64,000 nucleotides of DNA from an uncultured Acetatifactor sp. (GTDB lineage Bacteria; Bacillota; Clostridia; Lachnospirales; Lachnospiraceae), in the NCBI GenBank assembly GCA_934402315.1, contig CAKRTS010000011.1, positions 1-64,000 of the forward strand, given 5' to 3'. The position numbers and the translations under genes were made by a program. Position 1 is the first letter of the stretch, and each line of letters begins with the position of its first letter. Positions 43,273 through 51,413 of the stretch are shown here, one piece after another. The notes beneath the pieces are model-generated. The model saw nothing but the letters and a program-made list of their open reading frames with translations, ran no database searches and was not told the origin of the DNA.

Positions 43273-44421
43273 TTATTTATCCTTTTTATTTAGTTTTCTC
43301 TTTTTCCTCTTCTCTTTCTTTTCCGGCTTCTCATCAAATTCTTCTAAAAATTCCAGATCATCGGTATTGCCCTTTCTGGCAAGACGCTTCGCCCGGATTC
43401 TCTCGCCCTTGCGTTCCACCTTATCCTTGGCATACAGAACCTTCTCCTTGATTGTCCAGCCCTTGTGTTTCCACCAGATGACAAAGAAGATCACAGCAAG
43501 CGTCACCGCATAAAGCAGGAACAGGAGCTCAAATAATGTAATCAGCGCAAGAATGTCCTCATAGCCTCTCGCCACATTCTCCCAATAGGGATAAATGATG
43601 GCTTTTCCGTTCATGGAACGGGTTCCGAACTGCGGAATCAGCTTTAATCTGGAGAGAAACGAATACCGTGAAGAGTTCTCCATGATCTGCGTCTCATCGC
43701 CGGAATCTCCCAGATTCTCATTGACGTAGTTATACGCAAACTGGGTAACCGGATTCGGCATCACGATTTCATAATGGTTAATCCCATTACAGCTGCCGAG
43801 CTCGCTCAGAGTCTTGTAGGAGACATAGACCAGCGTGCTGTCCAGCCCTGCAGCCTCCATCAGCCTGCCCTCCTGCCGCTGGATGACACCGGTGACAATA
43901 TGCGGAATCCCGCCTATATAGACAGTCATCCCCGCAACGTCATTGGAACCGAACAGCTGCCACGCCGCATCCTGATCCAGAACACAGTAATCCTGCATCA
44001 GATCGTTTCCCGAGAAGCAGGCTCCCGACAGCATTTTCATCGGATGGAACAGGAAAAAATCTCCTCCGATACCGATTGCATCCGCCTGAAGGGTGGATTT
44101 GTCACTGGAGATCGTTACCTTTCCTCCCGCACTGTACGCATCCGCCCAGAGTCTGGCGCTCGGATTCTCGGATTCCTGTATCACAGAGGCATCCGCCAGC
44201 GCGGCATCGATAGAATGTTCAAATTCCCTGATCCTGTCCTCTGAAATCTGCATATTTACAGAGAAAAAACAGCTGACCTGTGCAACATCCTTTTTTCCGC
44301 TCCAACGCTCCGCCATCATCTGTGCTTCCTGTCCCTGCCCGAGATGATTCGCTATAAAGCACAGAACCAGGAAGATTACGAAGGAAATACCTCCACTGAT
44401 TCCTAATACAATTTTCTTCAT
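43273..44421 (-). CDS. MacB-like periplasmic-core protein with reduced membrane part
   Basis: A 382-aa protein. TM1 is at residues 5-25. A MacB periplasmic-core-like domain then contains DLMQDYCVLDQDAAWQLFGSNDVAGMTVYIGGIPHIVTGVI (read as LDQDAAWQLFGS...GM-VYIGG...VTGVI), and one C-terminal transmembrane segment lies near 305-330 (LFELLFLLYAVTLAVIFFVIWW). A highly basic tail of Lys/Arg/Glu follows. FtsX/MacB permeases have three C-terminal helices; here only one is seen, so the membrane part is reduced. The ATG at 44421 has GAAATGAGG ahead. It follows the MacA-like gene by 23 bases, but no ATPase is encoded in the operon. Confidence 0.6.
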   Translation of the reverse strand: MKKIVLGISGGISFVIFLVLCFIANHLGQGQEAQMMAERWSGKKDVAQVSCFFSVNMQISEDRIREFEHSIDAALADASVIQESENPSARLWADAYSAGGKVTISSDKSTLQADAIGIGGDFFLFHPMKMLSGACFSGNDLMQDYCVLDQDAAWQLFGSNDVAGMTVYIGGIPHIVTGVIQRQEGRLMEAAGLDSTLVYVSYKTLSELGSCNGINHYEIVMPNPVTQFAYNYVNENLGDSGDETQIMENSSRYSFLSRLKLIPQFGTRSMNGKAIIYPYWENVARGYEDILALITLFELLFLLYAVTLAVIFFVIWWKHKGWTIKEKVLYAKDKVERKGERIRAKRLARKGNTDDLEFLEEFDEKPEKKEKRKKRKLNKKDK

Positions 44422-44444
44422 CACTCGCCTCATTTCCACCGGGA

Positions 44445-46178
44445 TCAGTTATTTGCCAGTCTAACCTGCTTACCCGCCTCCACTGGCTTTGTGGAAGTGG
44501 TAATTACATACTCATAGCCGTAAAGACCTCCTGTGATCGCCGACTGGGTATCGTCACTCGCCAGCACCTCAACGTCTACACGGGTTGCGATATAACGTGT
44601 GCTCAGAGGACTCGGCTTGGATTCCACGATCAGAATAAACTTACCGTTGCTGTCCTCACGGATCGCGCTGTTCGGAACAATCAGGTCATAGTTCGCGCTC
44701 TTCTGGCCGACAGAGAGGTTCAGTGTCTGACCTGCCGTTACGCTGCCGGTCACATCAAAGGTCAGCAGCTTCTTCTGTCCGGGATCTGTCTTATCCGGCT
44801 TGATGCTCGCCAGCGTCACATCGACATCGTCATATCTCCACGCATTGACCAGATCAGCCTTGTCACCGACCGACAGACGCTTCGCCTGATCGTTTGTGAC
44901 AGAAAAGCTCAGGGTATAGCCCTTTCCTTCCGGCTGTAAAACCGCTACCGGCTCCGCTGCGGATGTCGTATTTCCGGCAGTGACATTGATGGAGGTCACT
45001 GTTCCGGAAATGTCTGCCGTCACCGTCGCATCAATTGCCTTGGCTGTCAGCTCATCCACCGTCTCCTGTGCCTTGGAAATATTCTCCAGAAGGGTCTCCA
45101 GATTTGTCACATTTCCGATCTTGGAGATCAGCTCAGTCAATACCGTTGTCTGCTCTTCCACAACTGCGTTCGCTGCATCCAGCTCCTTCTGCACTGCCGC
45201 GATATTAAGTGTATAATAAGCCTTCTGCTGATTCAGATTTGCTACTGCCTGGCTCGCTTCCCTCTGATTATTTGCATCGGTCACAGAGGCAAGATAGCCC
45301 TGCGCGTCACTCAGCGCCTTATCTGCATTCGCCAGACTATTTACGGCATTATTATAAGCGGTCTCCTTATCAGCTGCATCCTTTACAGCCTCATCCCACT
45401 CCGCCTTTGCCGTCACGGCATCGGTACTTGACGCATCCCCGTCCGAGACAGCGGTCTCATAAGCGGCTCTCTTTGCCGCCTCGACTATTCTCGCATCTGC
45501 CAGCTTGGCTTCCGCCGTAGTCTTTGTCGTCATTGCATCTTTCTGTACTGCTGCTGCATTGTCAACAGCCTTCTTTGCCGGATCTATCCTGCTCGACACC
45601 ACCGAGTTCTGATCCCCCTCATACTGAAGCTGTCTGTCAATAGCGGCTGCTTCCGTGTTGAGCTGTGTCAGCTTTTCTTCCAGCGGCTTTACCGCTTCCT
45701 TCGCATCCTTCAATGTCTTCTGTGCATTTGTGATCTGCTGGCGATAGGTTGCCGCCGACACATTCTTATTTGCCGAATAAATATCCGAGGAGGTGATTTC
45801 CGCCTTTAACAGTTCCAGTTCATACGCATTCTGTGCCTGCTCCAACGCATCCTTCGCCGCCTTCAGTTCATCGCTCTCAGAATCCTCCAGATACAGAAGG
45901 ACATCTCCCTTCTGTACTGTGTCACCGACGCGGACTGCCACGCTGGAAACCTTTCTGGATTCCGTGACCTTTACTTCATAAGGGTCGCCGCTCTCAACAA
46001 CTCCTGTTCCCCTGATCTTCGCTGTGATGGTACCGGACTGAACATAGTTGGTAGCCACCTCAGGAAGGGAGTAATTCATAATAGTGTTTGAGAAAAATGT
46101 CAGAACCAGCATCACCGCGAGAAAAACGATCGCTGCATTTTTGACCCACTCTCTTTTGTTCTTTCCGTTCTCGTTCAT
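44445..46178 (-). CDS. MacA/HlyD-type periplasmic adaptor (membrane fusion) protein
   Basis: A 577-aa adaptor. It has an N-terminal transmembrane segment (about 12-34), a lipoyl half (KVSSVAVRVGDTVQKGDVLLYLEDSES), a very long coiled coil of Ala/Lys/Asp/Glu heptads (about residues 100-380), then the second lipoyl half and beta-barrel (ISGTVTSINVTAGNTTSAAEPVAVLQPEG, VGDKADLVNAWRYDDVDVTLASIKPD) and a membrane-proximal end. Adaptors of this type link inner-membrane exporters to a conduit; in Gram-positives they pair with MacB-like permeases. The reduced MacB-like gene follows immediately, supporting a pair. What they export, if anything, is unknown. Confidence 0.8.
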   Translation of the reverse strand: MNENGKNKREWVKNAAIVFLAVMLVLTFFSNTIMNYSLPEVATNYVQSGTITAKIRGTGVVESGDPYEVKVTESRKVSSVAVRVGDTVQKGDVLLYLEDSESDELKAAKDALEQAQNAYELELLKAEITSSDIYSANKNVSAATYRQQITNAQKTLKDAKEAVKPLEEKLTQLNTEAAAIDRQLQYEGDQNSVVSSRIDPAKKAVDNAAAVQKDAMTTKTTAEAKLADARIVEAAKRAAYETAVSDGDASSTDAVTAKAEWDEAVKDAADKETAYNNAVNSLANADKALSDAQGYLASVTDANNQREASQAVANLNQQKAYYTLNIAAVQKELDAANAVVEEQTTVLTELISKIGNVTNLETLLENISKAQETVDELTAKAIDATVTADISGTVTSINVTAGNTTSAAEPVAVLQPEGKGYTLSFSVTNDQAKRLSVGDKADLVNAWRYDDVDVTLASIKPDKTDPGQKKLLTFDVTGSVTAGQTLNLSVGQKSANYDLIVPNSAIREDSNGKFILIVESKPSPLSTRYIATRVDVEVLASDDTQSAITGGLYGYEYVITTSTKPVEAGKQVRLANN

Positions 46179-46211
46179 TTCCTTTTTCCTCTCCTTGCTT
46201 GATTAGATTTC

Positions 46212-47159
46212 TTACCCTTTGATTCCGCCCTGATATGTGATTCCATCTACAAGATATTCCTCTCCGTAAAGGAATATCAGCAGACTGGGAACCATATAAA
46301 TCGTCGCCACAGCGAACGCCAGTCCGATCTCTCCCGCATTGATCTTACTTAAGAATACAGACAGCGGATGCTTCTCTGCATCCGACAGCAGGATCAGCGG
46401 CTGCTCTACCATGTTCCAATAGTCAATAAACACCAGAATCGCCGCCGAGCAGGTTGCACCCTTACACAGCGGCAGACAGATTTTTCTGAAAATCTGCCAC
46501 TCTCCCGCCCCATCGATCTGCGCCGCCTCGATCATCGAGGTCGGAATACGGCGCATGAACTTCGTCAGCAGGAACACCGCAAACGGGGAAAAGATTCCCG
46601 GCAGCCAGATTGCCCAGTTGGTATCCAGCAGGTTCAGCCAGTCACTGACCAGATAGTTGGGAACCAGTGTTACCTGATAGGGCATCAGCATCAGTATGAT
46701 ATAGGCAAAGAAAATGATCTCTCTCAGACGCCCCCGGTATCTCGCAAATCCGTAGGATGCCAGAGACGCGACCGTCAGCTGGAATATCACGATCGGGCCT
46801 ACAAGGATGACAGAGTTCCAGAACTTCAACAGGTATTCCGGACTCTTGAACAGCACCGTAATATACTGGCTGAAGGACACCATATCTGGAATAAATTTCA
46901 GATTGACCTTCTCTGAGATATAAACCTTGCCGCCACTGCTGTTTGTCGCAAATACCGAGCCGTAGTTCGCCGATATTTCGGATGCCGACATGAACGAGTT
47001 GGTAATCGTCAGGATGATCGGCGTCAGGAACAGGATCGCAAAGCTCGCCGCAACGATGGTCGCAAGCACAATCCTGCTGATCTCAAATATTTTCTTTTTT
47101 GAAGCCGGTCTGCGCCGTTTCCCCCTGTTTTCGGCCGACCGTACAGATGTGTTTTCCAT
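46212..47159 (-). CDS. Carbohydrate ABC transporter permease (MalG/UgpE type)
   Basis: A CUT1-type inner-membrane permease of 315 aa with six transmembrane segments. The EAA loop is MIEAAQIDGAGEWQIFRKICLPLCKG, matching the consensus EAA...G that docks the ATPase. It ends as these proteins do (FLYGEEYLVDGITYQGGIKG). The start at 47159 (ATG) has GGAGGG six bases ahead, whereas the ATG overlapping the preceding stop does not have room for a site. Together with the other permease it forms a heterodimeric sugar importer; the ATPase is not in the window and is probably a shared MsiK-type protein. Confidence 0.92.
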   Translation of the reverse strand: MENTSVRSAENRGKRRRPASKKKIFEISRIVLATIVAASFAILFLTPIILTITNSFMSASEISANYGSVFATNSSGGKVYISEKVNLKFIPDMVSFSQYITVLFKSPEYLLKFWNSVILVGPIVIFQLTVASLASYGFARYRGRLREIIFFAYIILMLMPYQVTLVPNYLVSDWLNLLDTNWAIWLPGIFSPFAVFLLTKFMRRIPTSMIEAAQIDGAGEWQIFRKICLPLCKGATCSAAILVFIDYWNMVEQPLILLSDAEKHPLSVFLSKINAGEIGLAFAVATIYMVPSLLIFLYGEEYLVDGITYQGGIKG

Positions 47160-47161
47160 GC

Positions 47162-48091
47162 TCATCCCTCCACATCCCTTCCGAACCGGTCTTCCGCGAG
47201 GAAGAGGATTCCGATGATAACAATCATGACCAGAGACATCAGAATTGCCGCCGCCGACAGCATCTGGTAATCCAGATTCCGGAACTTGTTATTCATAAAA
47301 TGCTGCAGCATATAAACCGTGTCCGTCGGATAGTCTCCCGTCAGCAGATATACCTCGCGGAATATCTTAAAAGAGCTGATAAGGGACATAATCGTCACAA
47401 ACAATAAAGTCGAGGACAGATAGCGGATCTTGATATGGAAGAAAGTCTGGAAGGGTGTCGCACTCTCCAGCCTTGCCACTTCAAGAATATCCCTTGGAAT
47501 ACTCGCAAGCGCCGCCATAAACAGTATCATGTTGTAGCCAAGGTTCTTCCACAGGAAAAGGATGGCGATAACGACCAGCGCATAGTCCGATTTGAGCCAG
47601 TCAATCTTATCCACTCCGAATTTTGCCAGCATGTCATTTACCGCACCGTTATAGTGGAAAAGCACCTGCCAGATCAGCACGATTGACGCCACCGGCACCA
47701 TCAGCGGACTTAAGAAAAAGGTTCTGAACTGGCTCTTGAAGGGGATCCTGGATTCCAGTACAATCGCCAGAATCAAAGACAGCACCACTGCCAGCGGAAC
47801 AGATACTGCGGAAAACATCAATGTATTATGCACCGCCTTCTTAAACGCCGAATTTGCTATGATATTCTTAAAATTATCCAGAAAGACAAACTGACCGCTG
47901 ATCGGATTATCCACCATGGAATAATAAATAACGACAAGGAACGGCAAAATGAAGAACAGCAGTACACCGAGGAAGCTGGGGGCAATAAATGCCCCCGAAC
48001 TTACCTTCAGTTTTCTGGTTCTTCTCGTCGTCTTGATATGCACCTTCGGAGCAGCCGCTTCGGCACGCTCCCTTTTCTGTTTCTTGCTCAC
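47162..48091 (-). CDS. Carbohydrate ABC transporter permease (MalF/UgpA type)
   Basis: A CUT1-type permease (309 aa) with six transmembrane segments and a basic N-terminus. The membrane part begins with GAFIAPSFLGVLLFFILPFLVVIYYSMVDNP, the usual UgpA start. The docking loop ILEVARLESATPFQTFFHIKIRYLSS corresponds to the EAA motif, though with V-A-R-L-E-S in place of the more common EAA-I-D-G. The start is taken as the GTG at 48091 behind AGGGGAATGTGAA; an earlier start would overlap the preceding gene. It is cotranscribed with the MalG-type permease and two binding proteins. Confidence 0.9.
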   Translation of the reverse strand: MSKKQKRERAEAAAPKVHIKTTRRTRKLKVSSGAFIAPSFLGVLLFFILPFLVVIYYSMVDNPISGQFVFLDNFKNIIANSAFKKAVHNTLMFSAVSVPLAVVLSLILAIVLESRIPFKSQFRTFFLSPLMVPVASIVLIWQVLFHYNGAVNDMLAKFGVDKIDWLKSDYALVVIAILFLWKNLGYNMILFMAALASIPRDILEVARLESATPFQTFFHIKIRYLSSTLLFVTIMSLISSFKIFREVYLLTGDYPTDTVYMLQHFMNNKFRNLDYQMLSAAAILMSLVMIVIIGILFLAEDRFGRDVEG

Positions 48092-48110
48092 TTCACATTC
48101 CCCTGACTGT

Positions 48111-50414
48111 TTAGCTGTTTTCACCTACATACATCGAAGCGCGGCTCTGAATCTGCGCTGCCACATCATCCACGCTCTTCTGTCCGTTGTAGAAGGCCTC
48201 TGCCTCCTCGCTGATAATGCCCATAATTTCTGTATTCTGGGACGGTACCGGTCTTGCTATGTCAATCAGCTTCATCAGCGTCGCAACCTCTTCCTCCGTC
48301 ACCGGATGATAGGTATAATTCCAATCGTCGTAGCCGAAGCCTCCCATGCCGAGAACGATCGGCTCGCCGTTCTCATCCAGCAGAATCTCACCGTTTTCGT
48401 CCTTCGCATATTCCGCCTTCATCTTCTCTGCGATCTGTTCCTCCAGCTGCTTCTTGTTTGTAGGAAGTCCATAGCTGAACATATCACTCTTGTTATTCAG
48501 ATAGCTCTCGATAAACTCCCATGCGCCGTCCTTGTTGGCAGACTTGGACGTCAATCCGAAGCATCCGCTTGCGCTGAGCAGGCAGCCGGGGTCGTCACCG
48601 ATCACAGGATAGCCGACGTAGGAAACCGGCTCTCCGAACATCGCCTCTGCTACCTGAATATCATTGATATCCGTAACGTAATCCGTGTATAACAGAAGAC
48701 TGCCGTTTGCAAGTCTTTTCGGTGTGGACTCCTTCTCCTCATCCCAGTTGTACTCTGCCGGGAAGCCCGCCACGAACTCCAGCATCTGCTTAAAGCTGTC
48801 GCTGTTGAAGTCACAGGTTCCGCTCTCCCAGTCGATAAACTGATCCTGGTTAAAGGTAAGAAGCAGGTTCATCATCTCGCTTCTGCCGGTGTACTCAAAC
48901 AGCTCGGCATCGGGATACTGCTCTGCCAGCTTCATGACATCCTCCACCGTCCATCTGTCGCGCTCTCCCACAACAGAGGTCTTTGCTGCGACAGTTGCAA
49001 TGGAAAAGTCTCTCGGTATTGCGATCAGCTTGCCGTCATAGGTATAGCCGTTCAGAACGCTCTCGACAAAGGAATCCCTGCTCAGCACACTGCTCTTCTC
49101 AAGATAGGGTGCAAGATCCTCCAGAATGCCCTTGGAGACAAGCATCTGCGTGTCAATCTCCGAGCTGTCCAGCTCGATAAGATCCGGGCAGTCCGCGCCG
49201 GAGGTAATCTCGTTGTTCATCCTCGCGATTGCGTCCGAATAATCCATGTTTCCATCGGGATCGTAATACTGCTTTACCTTGAAGCGGTACTTTTCGTTGC
49301 TCTTGTTAAAGTTTACAACAGCCGCCTGCAGGCTCTGAGACGGATATACGGTTCCGATGGTGAGTTCCACCTTCTGGACAACCTCGGAGGCAGGAGTCTT
49401 CGTCAGATAGGCCATCTCCGTCTCTCCGGTATCCCATGATCGGATGATAACCATGAATCTGCCGTCCTCCAGCTCATGAACCGCATCCACATAGCTTCCG
49501 TTAATATCACAGTCCAGCCATTTCAGAATCTGCTCATAGGAACCATCCTTCTTGTCAAATGTATACAGCGCACTGTCGTCGCTCACCAGCAGTTCCTTTG
49601 TCCGGCCTGCCGACAGATTTCCTCCGTTACCCGGCAGGGTGTACTTTGTTCCCGACTGTCTCTTGTCAAAATCAATATCGCATACCGTGTAGCCGGAGCC
49701 GTTCGCTGACCAGTCGTAATAAGCCATCACGACCTTGCCGTCTCCTCCGCACACAACACTGTTGATCCACATTCCGTCCGCTGCAACCGATCCCTTGCTG
49801 TTTCCCTCCTCGTCAAAGAGATAAACAACGGTGCTTGATGTGAGATAAGCCCTTCCCTGCTCGTCGACCACGACATCCTGCACATAGCTGTTCTCCTCAT
49901 CGGCAGCCAGCAGATCGGTAAAATCGGTATTGTATACCGTATTTCCATCCTTGTCATATTTCTCAAGGCTGTACAGGTTGCGGGAATTATCGGGATTGTT
50001 CTCATCCATCTGATACACGGACCAGATCACATACTGGTTTCCGTCGGCATCAACCGCCATGCCCTGACGCCAGCCGTTCTCCGGGGCATCCGCATAGACA
50101 ACCTCTTCCTCGGTTCCCGCCGCAAGGTCATAGACAAACATGCCGGTATAGCTGTCCTCCCCCTGGTCGATATACCTGCTGTAATAAATCTTACCTCCGG
50201 CAAACTCATAATTATAGCTGTCACCCTCTCCGAACGAGGTATACTGGGGGACATAGACAAAATCCGCCGTACCAGCGTCTCCGCCCTTTTCTCCGTCTCC
50301 CTTATTGCTATTACTTCCGTCCGTCTGCGCCGTACCGCCTCCGCACGCCGTCATGGAAACGACCGTCGCTGCGGCAAGTGCAAGCGCCCAAAACTTCTGC
50401 ATTCCTTTTTTCAT
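48111..50414 (-). CDS. Propeller-like/extracellular solute-binding fusion lipoprotein (first gene of the operon)
   Basis: A 767-aa lipoprotein (lipobox SMTACGGG). Residues about 50-355 carry propeller-like repeats: GKIYYSRYIDQGED, MAVDADGNQYVIWSVYQ, VVVDEQGRAYLTSSTVVYL and GDGKVVMAYYDWS. The C-terminal about 410 residues are a family 1 substrate-binding domain (LTIGTVYPSQSLQAAVVNFNKSNEKYRFKVKQYYD, ITSGADCPDLIELDSS, KGILEDLAPYLEKS, and the terminal AEAFYNGQKSVDDVAAQIQSRASMYV, read in parts). It is the paralogue of the gene at 40677. The start at 50414 has AGAGGAGAGTT ahead. A duplicated promoter-leader (50463-50520) drives this operon. Confidence 0.8.
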   Translation of the reverse strand: MKKGMQKFWALALAAATVVSMTACGGGTAQTDGSNSNKGDGEKGGDAGTADFVYVPQYTSFGEGDSYNYEFAGGKIYYSRYIDQGEDSYTGMFVYDLAAGTEEEVVYADAPENGWRQGMAVDADGNQYVIWSVYQMDENNPDNSRNLYSLEKYDKDGNTVYNTDFTDLLAADEENSYVQDVVVDEQGRAYLTSSTVVYLFDEEGNSKGSVAADGMWINSVVCGGDGKVVMAYYDWSANGSGYTVCDIDFDKRQSGTKYTLPGNGGNLSAGRTKELLVSDDSALYTFDKKDGSYEQILKWLDCDINGSYVDAVHELEDGRFMVIIRSWDTGETEMAYLTKTPASEVVQKVELTIGTVYPSQSLQAAVVNFNKSNEKYRFKVKQYYDPDGNMDYSDAIARMNNEITSGADCPDLIELDSSEIDTQMLVSKGILEDLAPYLEKSSVLSRDSFVESVLNGYTYDGKLIAIPRDFSIATVAAKTSVVGERDRWTVEDVMKLAEQYPDAELFEYTGRSEMMNLLLTFNQDQFIDWESGTCDFNSDSFKQMLEFVAGFPAEYNWDEEKESTPKRLANGSLLLYTDYVTDINDIQVAEAMFGEPVSYVGYPVIGDDPGCLLSASGCFGLTSKSANKDGAWEFIESYLNNKSDMFSYGLPTNKKQLEEQIAEKMKAEYAKDENGEILLDENGEPIVLGMGGFGYDDWNYTYHPVTEEEVATLMKLIDIARPVPSQNTEIMGIISEEAEAFYNGQKSVDDVAAQIQSRASMYVGENS

Positions 50415-50462
50415 AACTCTCCTCTTTCTTTCCGGCTTTTCAGCCGTTTCTAACATCCCCAC

Positions 50463-50520
50463 TCATGCTATTGATGTCCATTCGGATGCCTTCTGTTTCA
50501 GAATAAAGCTATTATAACAT
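50463..50520 (-). promoter_or_regulatory. Duplicated promoter-leader element, copy 2
   Basis: It matches 34725-34782 at 49 of 58 positions. On the minus strand TATAAT (50511-50516) is followed by TTCTG-AAA-CAGAA, a small hairpin, and ATGGACATCAAT. It precedes the six-gene transporter operon, so it is the likely operon promoter. A -35 box is not clear. Confidence 0.6.
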
Positions 50521-50557
50521 ATTAACGCATAAAATGAACCTTAAGAATTTATGAATT

Positions 50558-50579
50558 GAGCCCTGAATCCTCAGGGCTC
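50558..50579 (-). terminator. Terminator of the PHP-domain gene
   Basis: GAGCCCTGA (50558-50566) and TCAGGGCTC (50571-50579) form a perfect 9-bp stem around a 4-nt loop, 20 bases beyond the stop; the minus-strand continuation is AT-rich but has no clean T-run. Confidence 0.65.
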
Positions 50580-50599
50580 CTGCAATAATTCCGTAATAC

Positions 50600-51394
50600 T
50601 TACTTAATGCGGATATACATTCTCTTTAATTCAAGATGGCGCTTATGATGTCTCCACATGCTTCCGATCCGGTTATAGAACCAGAAGGACTGCACCAGAA
50701 GGTTATTCACCTTGCCAATCTTCTGCTTTGTCGTATGCTCGTAATATTCTCCGCCGCAGCGGCATGCCTCCCTGCCCTTCTCCTTTACCAGCGCAATCAG
50801 CTCCGACTCACAGGTGATATTCCCCGCAAACTCCGTTACGCCGAGTCCGATGCAGTCAAGCTTATGGGCATCGCTTCCACCGAAGACAGGTTTTCCATAC
50901 TCCTTCGCAATCTCCTGCGCCCGGGCATTGCTCTCACGGCTCTCACACGCATTAAAGCCCTCAATGAAATCAAATTTCTCCATCACGGAGAGATTGCGCC
51001 GATGTTTTCTGGTGTTGAGAATGCTCATATATTTCTCGCCGCAGGGATGCGCAGGGCCTAAAATTCCGCCATTCCTGTGCACAATATCAATCAAAAACTG
51101 CACGGGAAGTCCCCGCAGCTCCAGAATAGGAAGCTTCGCAGTCTCCGGCATAATGACCAGAATATGCCCCGCGTCTATCGTGTCATACTCAATTCCCTTG
51201 AGCACGGCAAAATCGCGGAATGCCTTGTCCTTCAGCTTTCTCTTCCACGCACGGTATCCGTTGTAGGAATCATGATCAGTGACGAGCATACCGTCATAGC
51301 CTCTCTTTATGAGGGTGGCAATAAACTCATCGATCGGCACCTTGCCGTCCAGAGATCCCTCCTTTGTGTGACAGTGCATATCAAACTTCATCAT
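50600..51394 (-). CDS. PHP-domain phosphoesterase
   Basis: A 264-aa protein of the polymerase-and-histidinol-phosphatase (PHP) superfamily. Metal-ligand motifs are in place: KFDMHCHTKEGSLDG at the N-terminus, MLVTDHDSYNGY, IEYDTIDAGHILVIMPE, ILGPAHPCGEKYMS and PVFGGSDAHKLDCIGLG. Such proteins hydrolyse phosphoesters of small molecules (for example nucleoside 3',5'-bisphosphates or sugar/histidinol phosphates). The specific substrate cannot be read. It has its own terminator and is followed, upstream on the strand, by the FtsX-type exporter. The basic C-terminal tail is unusual but unassigned. Confidence 0.82.
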   Translation of the reverse strand: MMKFDMHCHTKEGSLDGKVPIDEFIATLIKRGYDGMLVTDHDSYNGYRAWKRKLKDKAFRDFAVLKGIEYDTIDAGHILVIMPETAKLPILELRGLPVQFLIDIVHRNGGILGPAHPCGEKYMSILNTRKHRRNLSVMEKFDFIEGFNACESRESNARAQEIAKEYGKPVFGGSDAHKLDCIGLGVTEFAGNITCESELIALVKEKGREACRCGGEYYEHTTKQKIGKVNNLLVQSFWFYNRIGSMWRHHKRHLELKRMYIRIK

Positions 51395-51413
51395 CCGCTT
51401 TCTCCCTTCCCAT

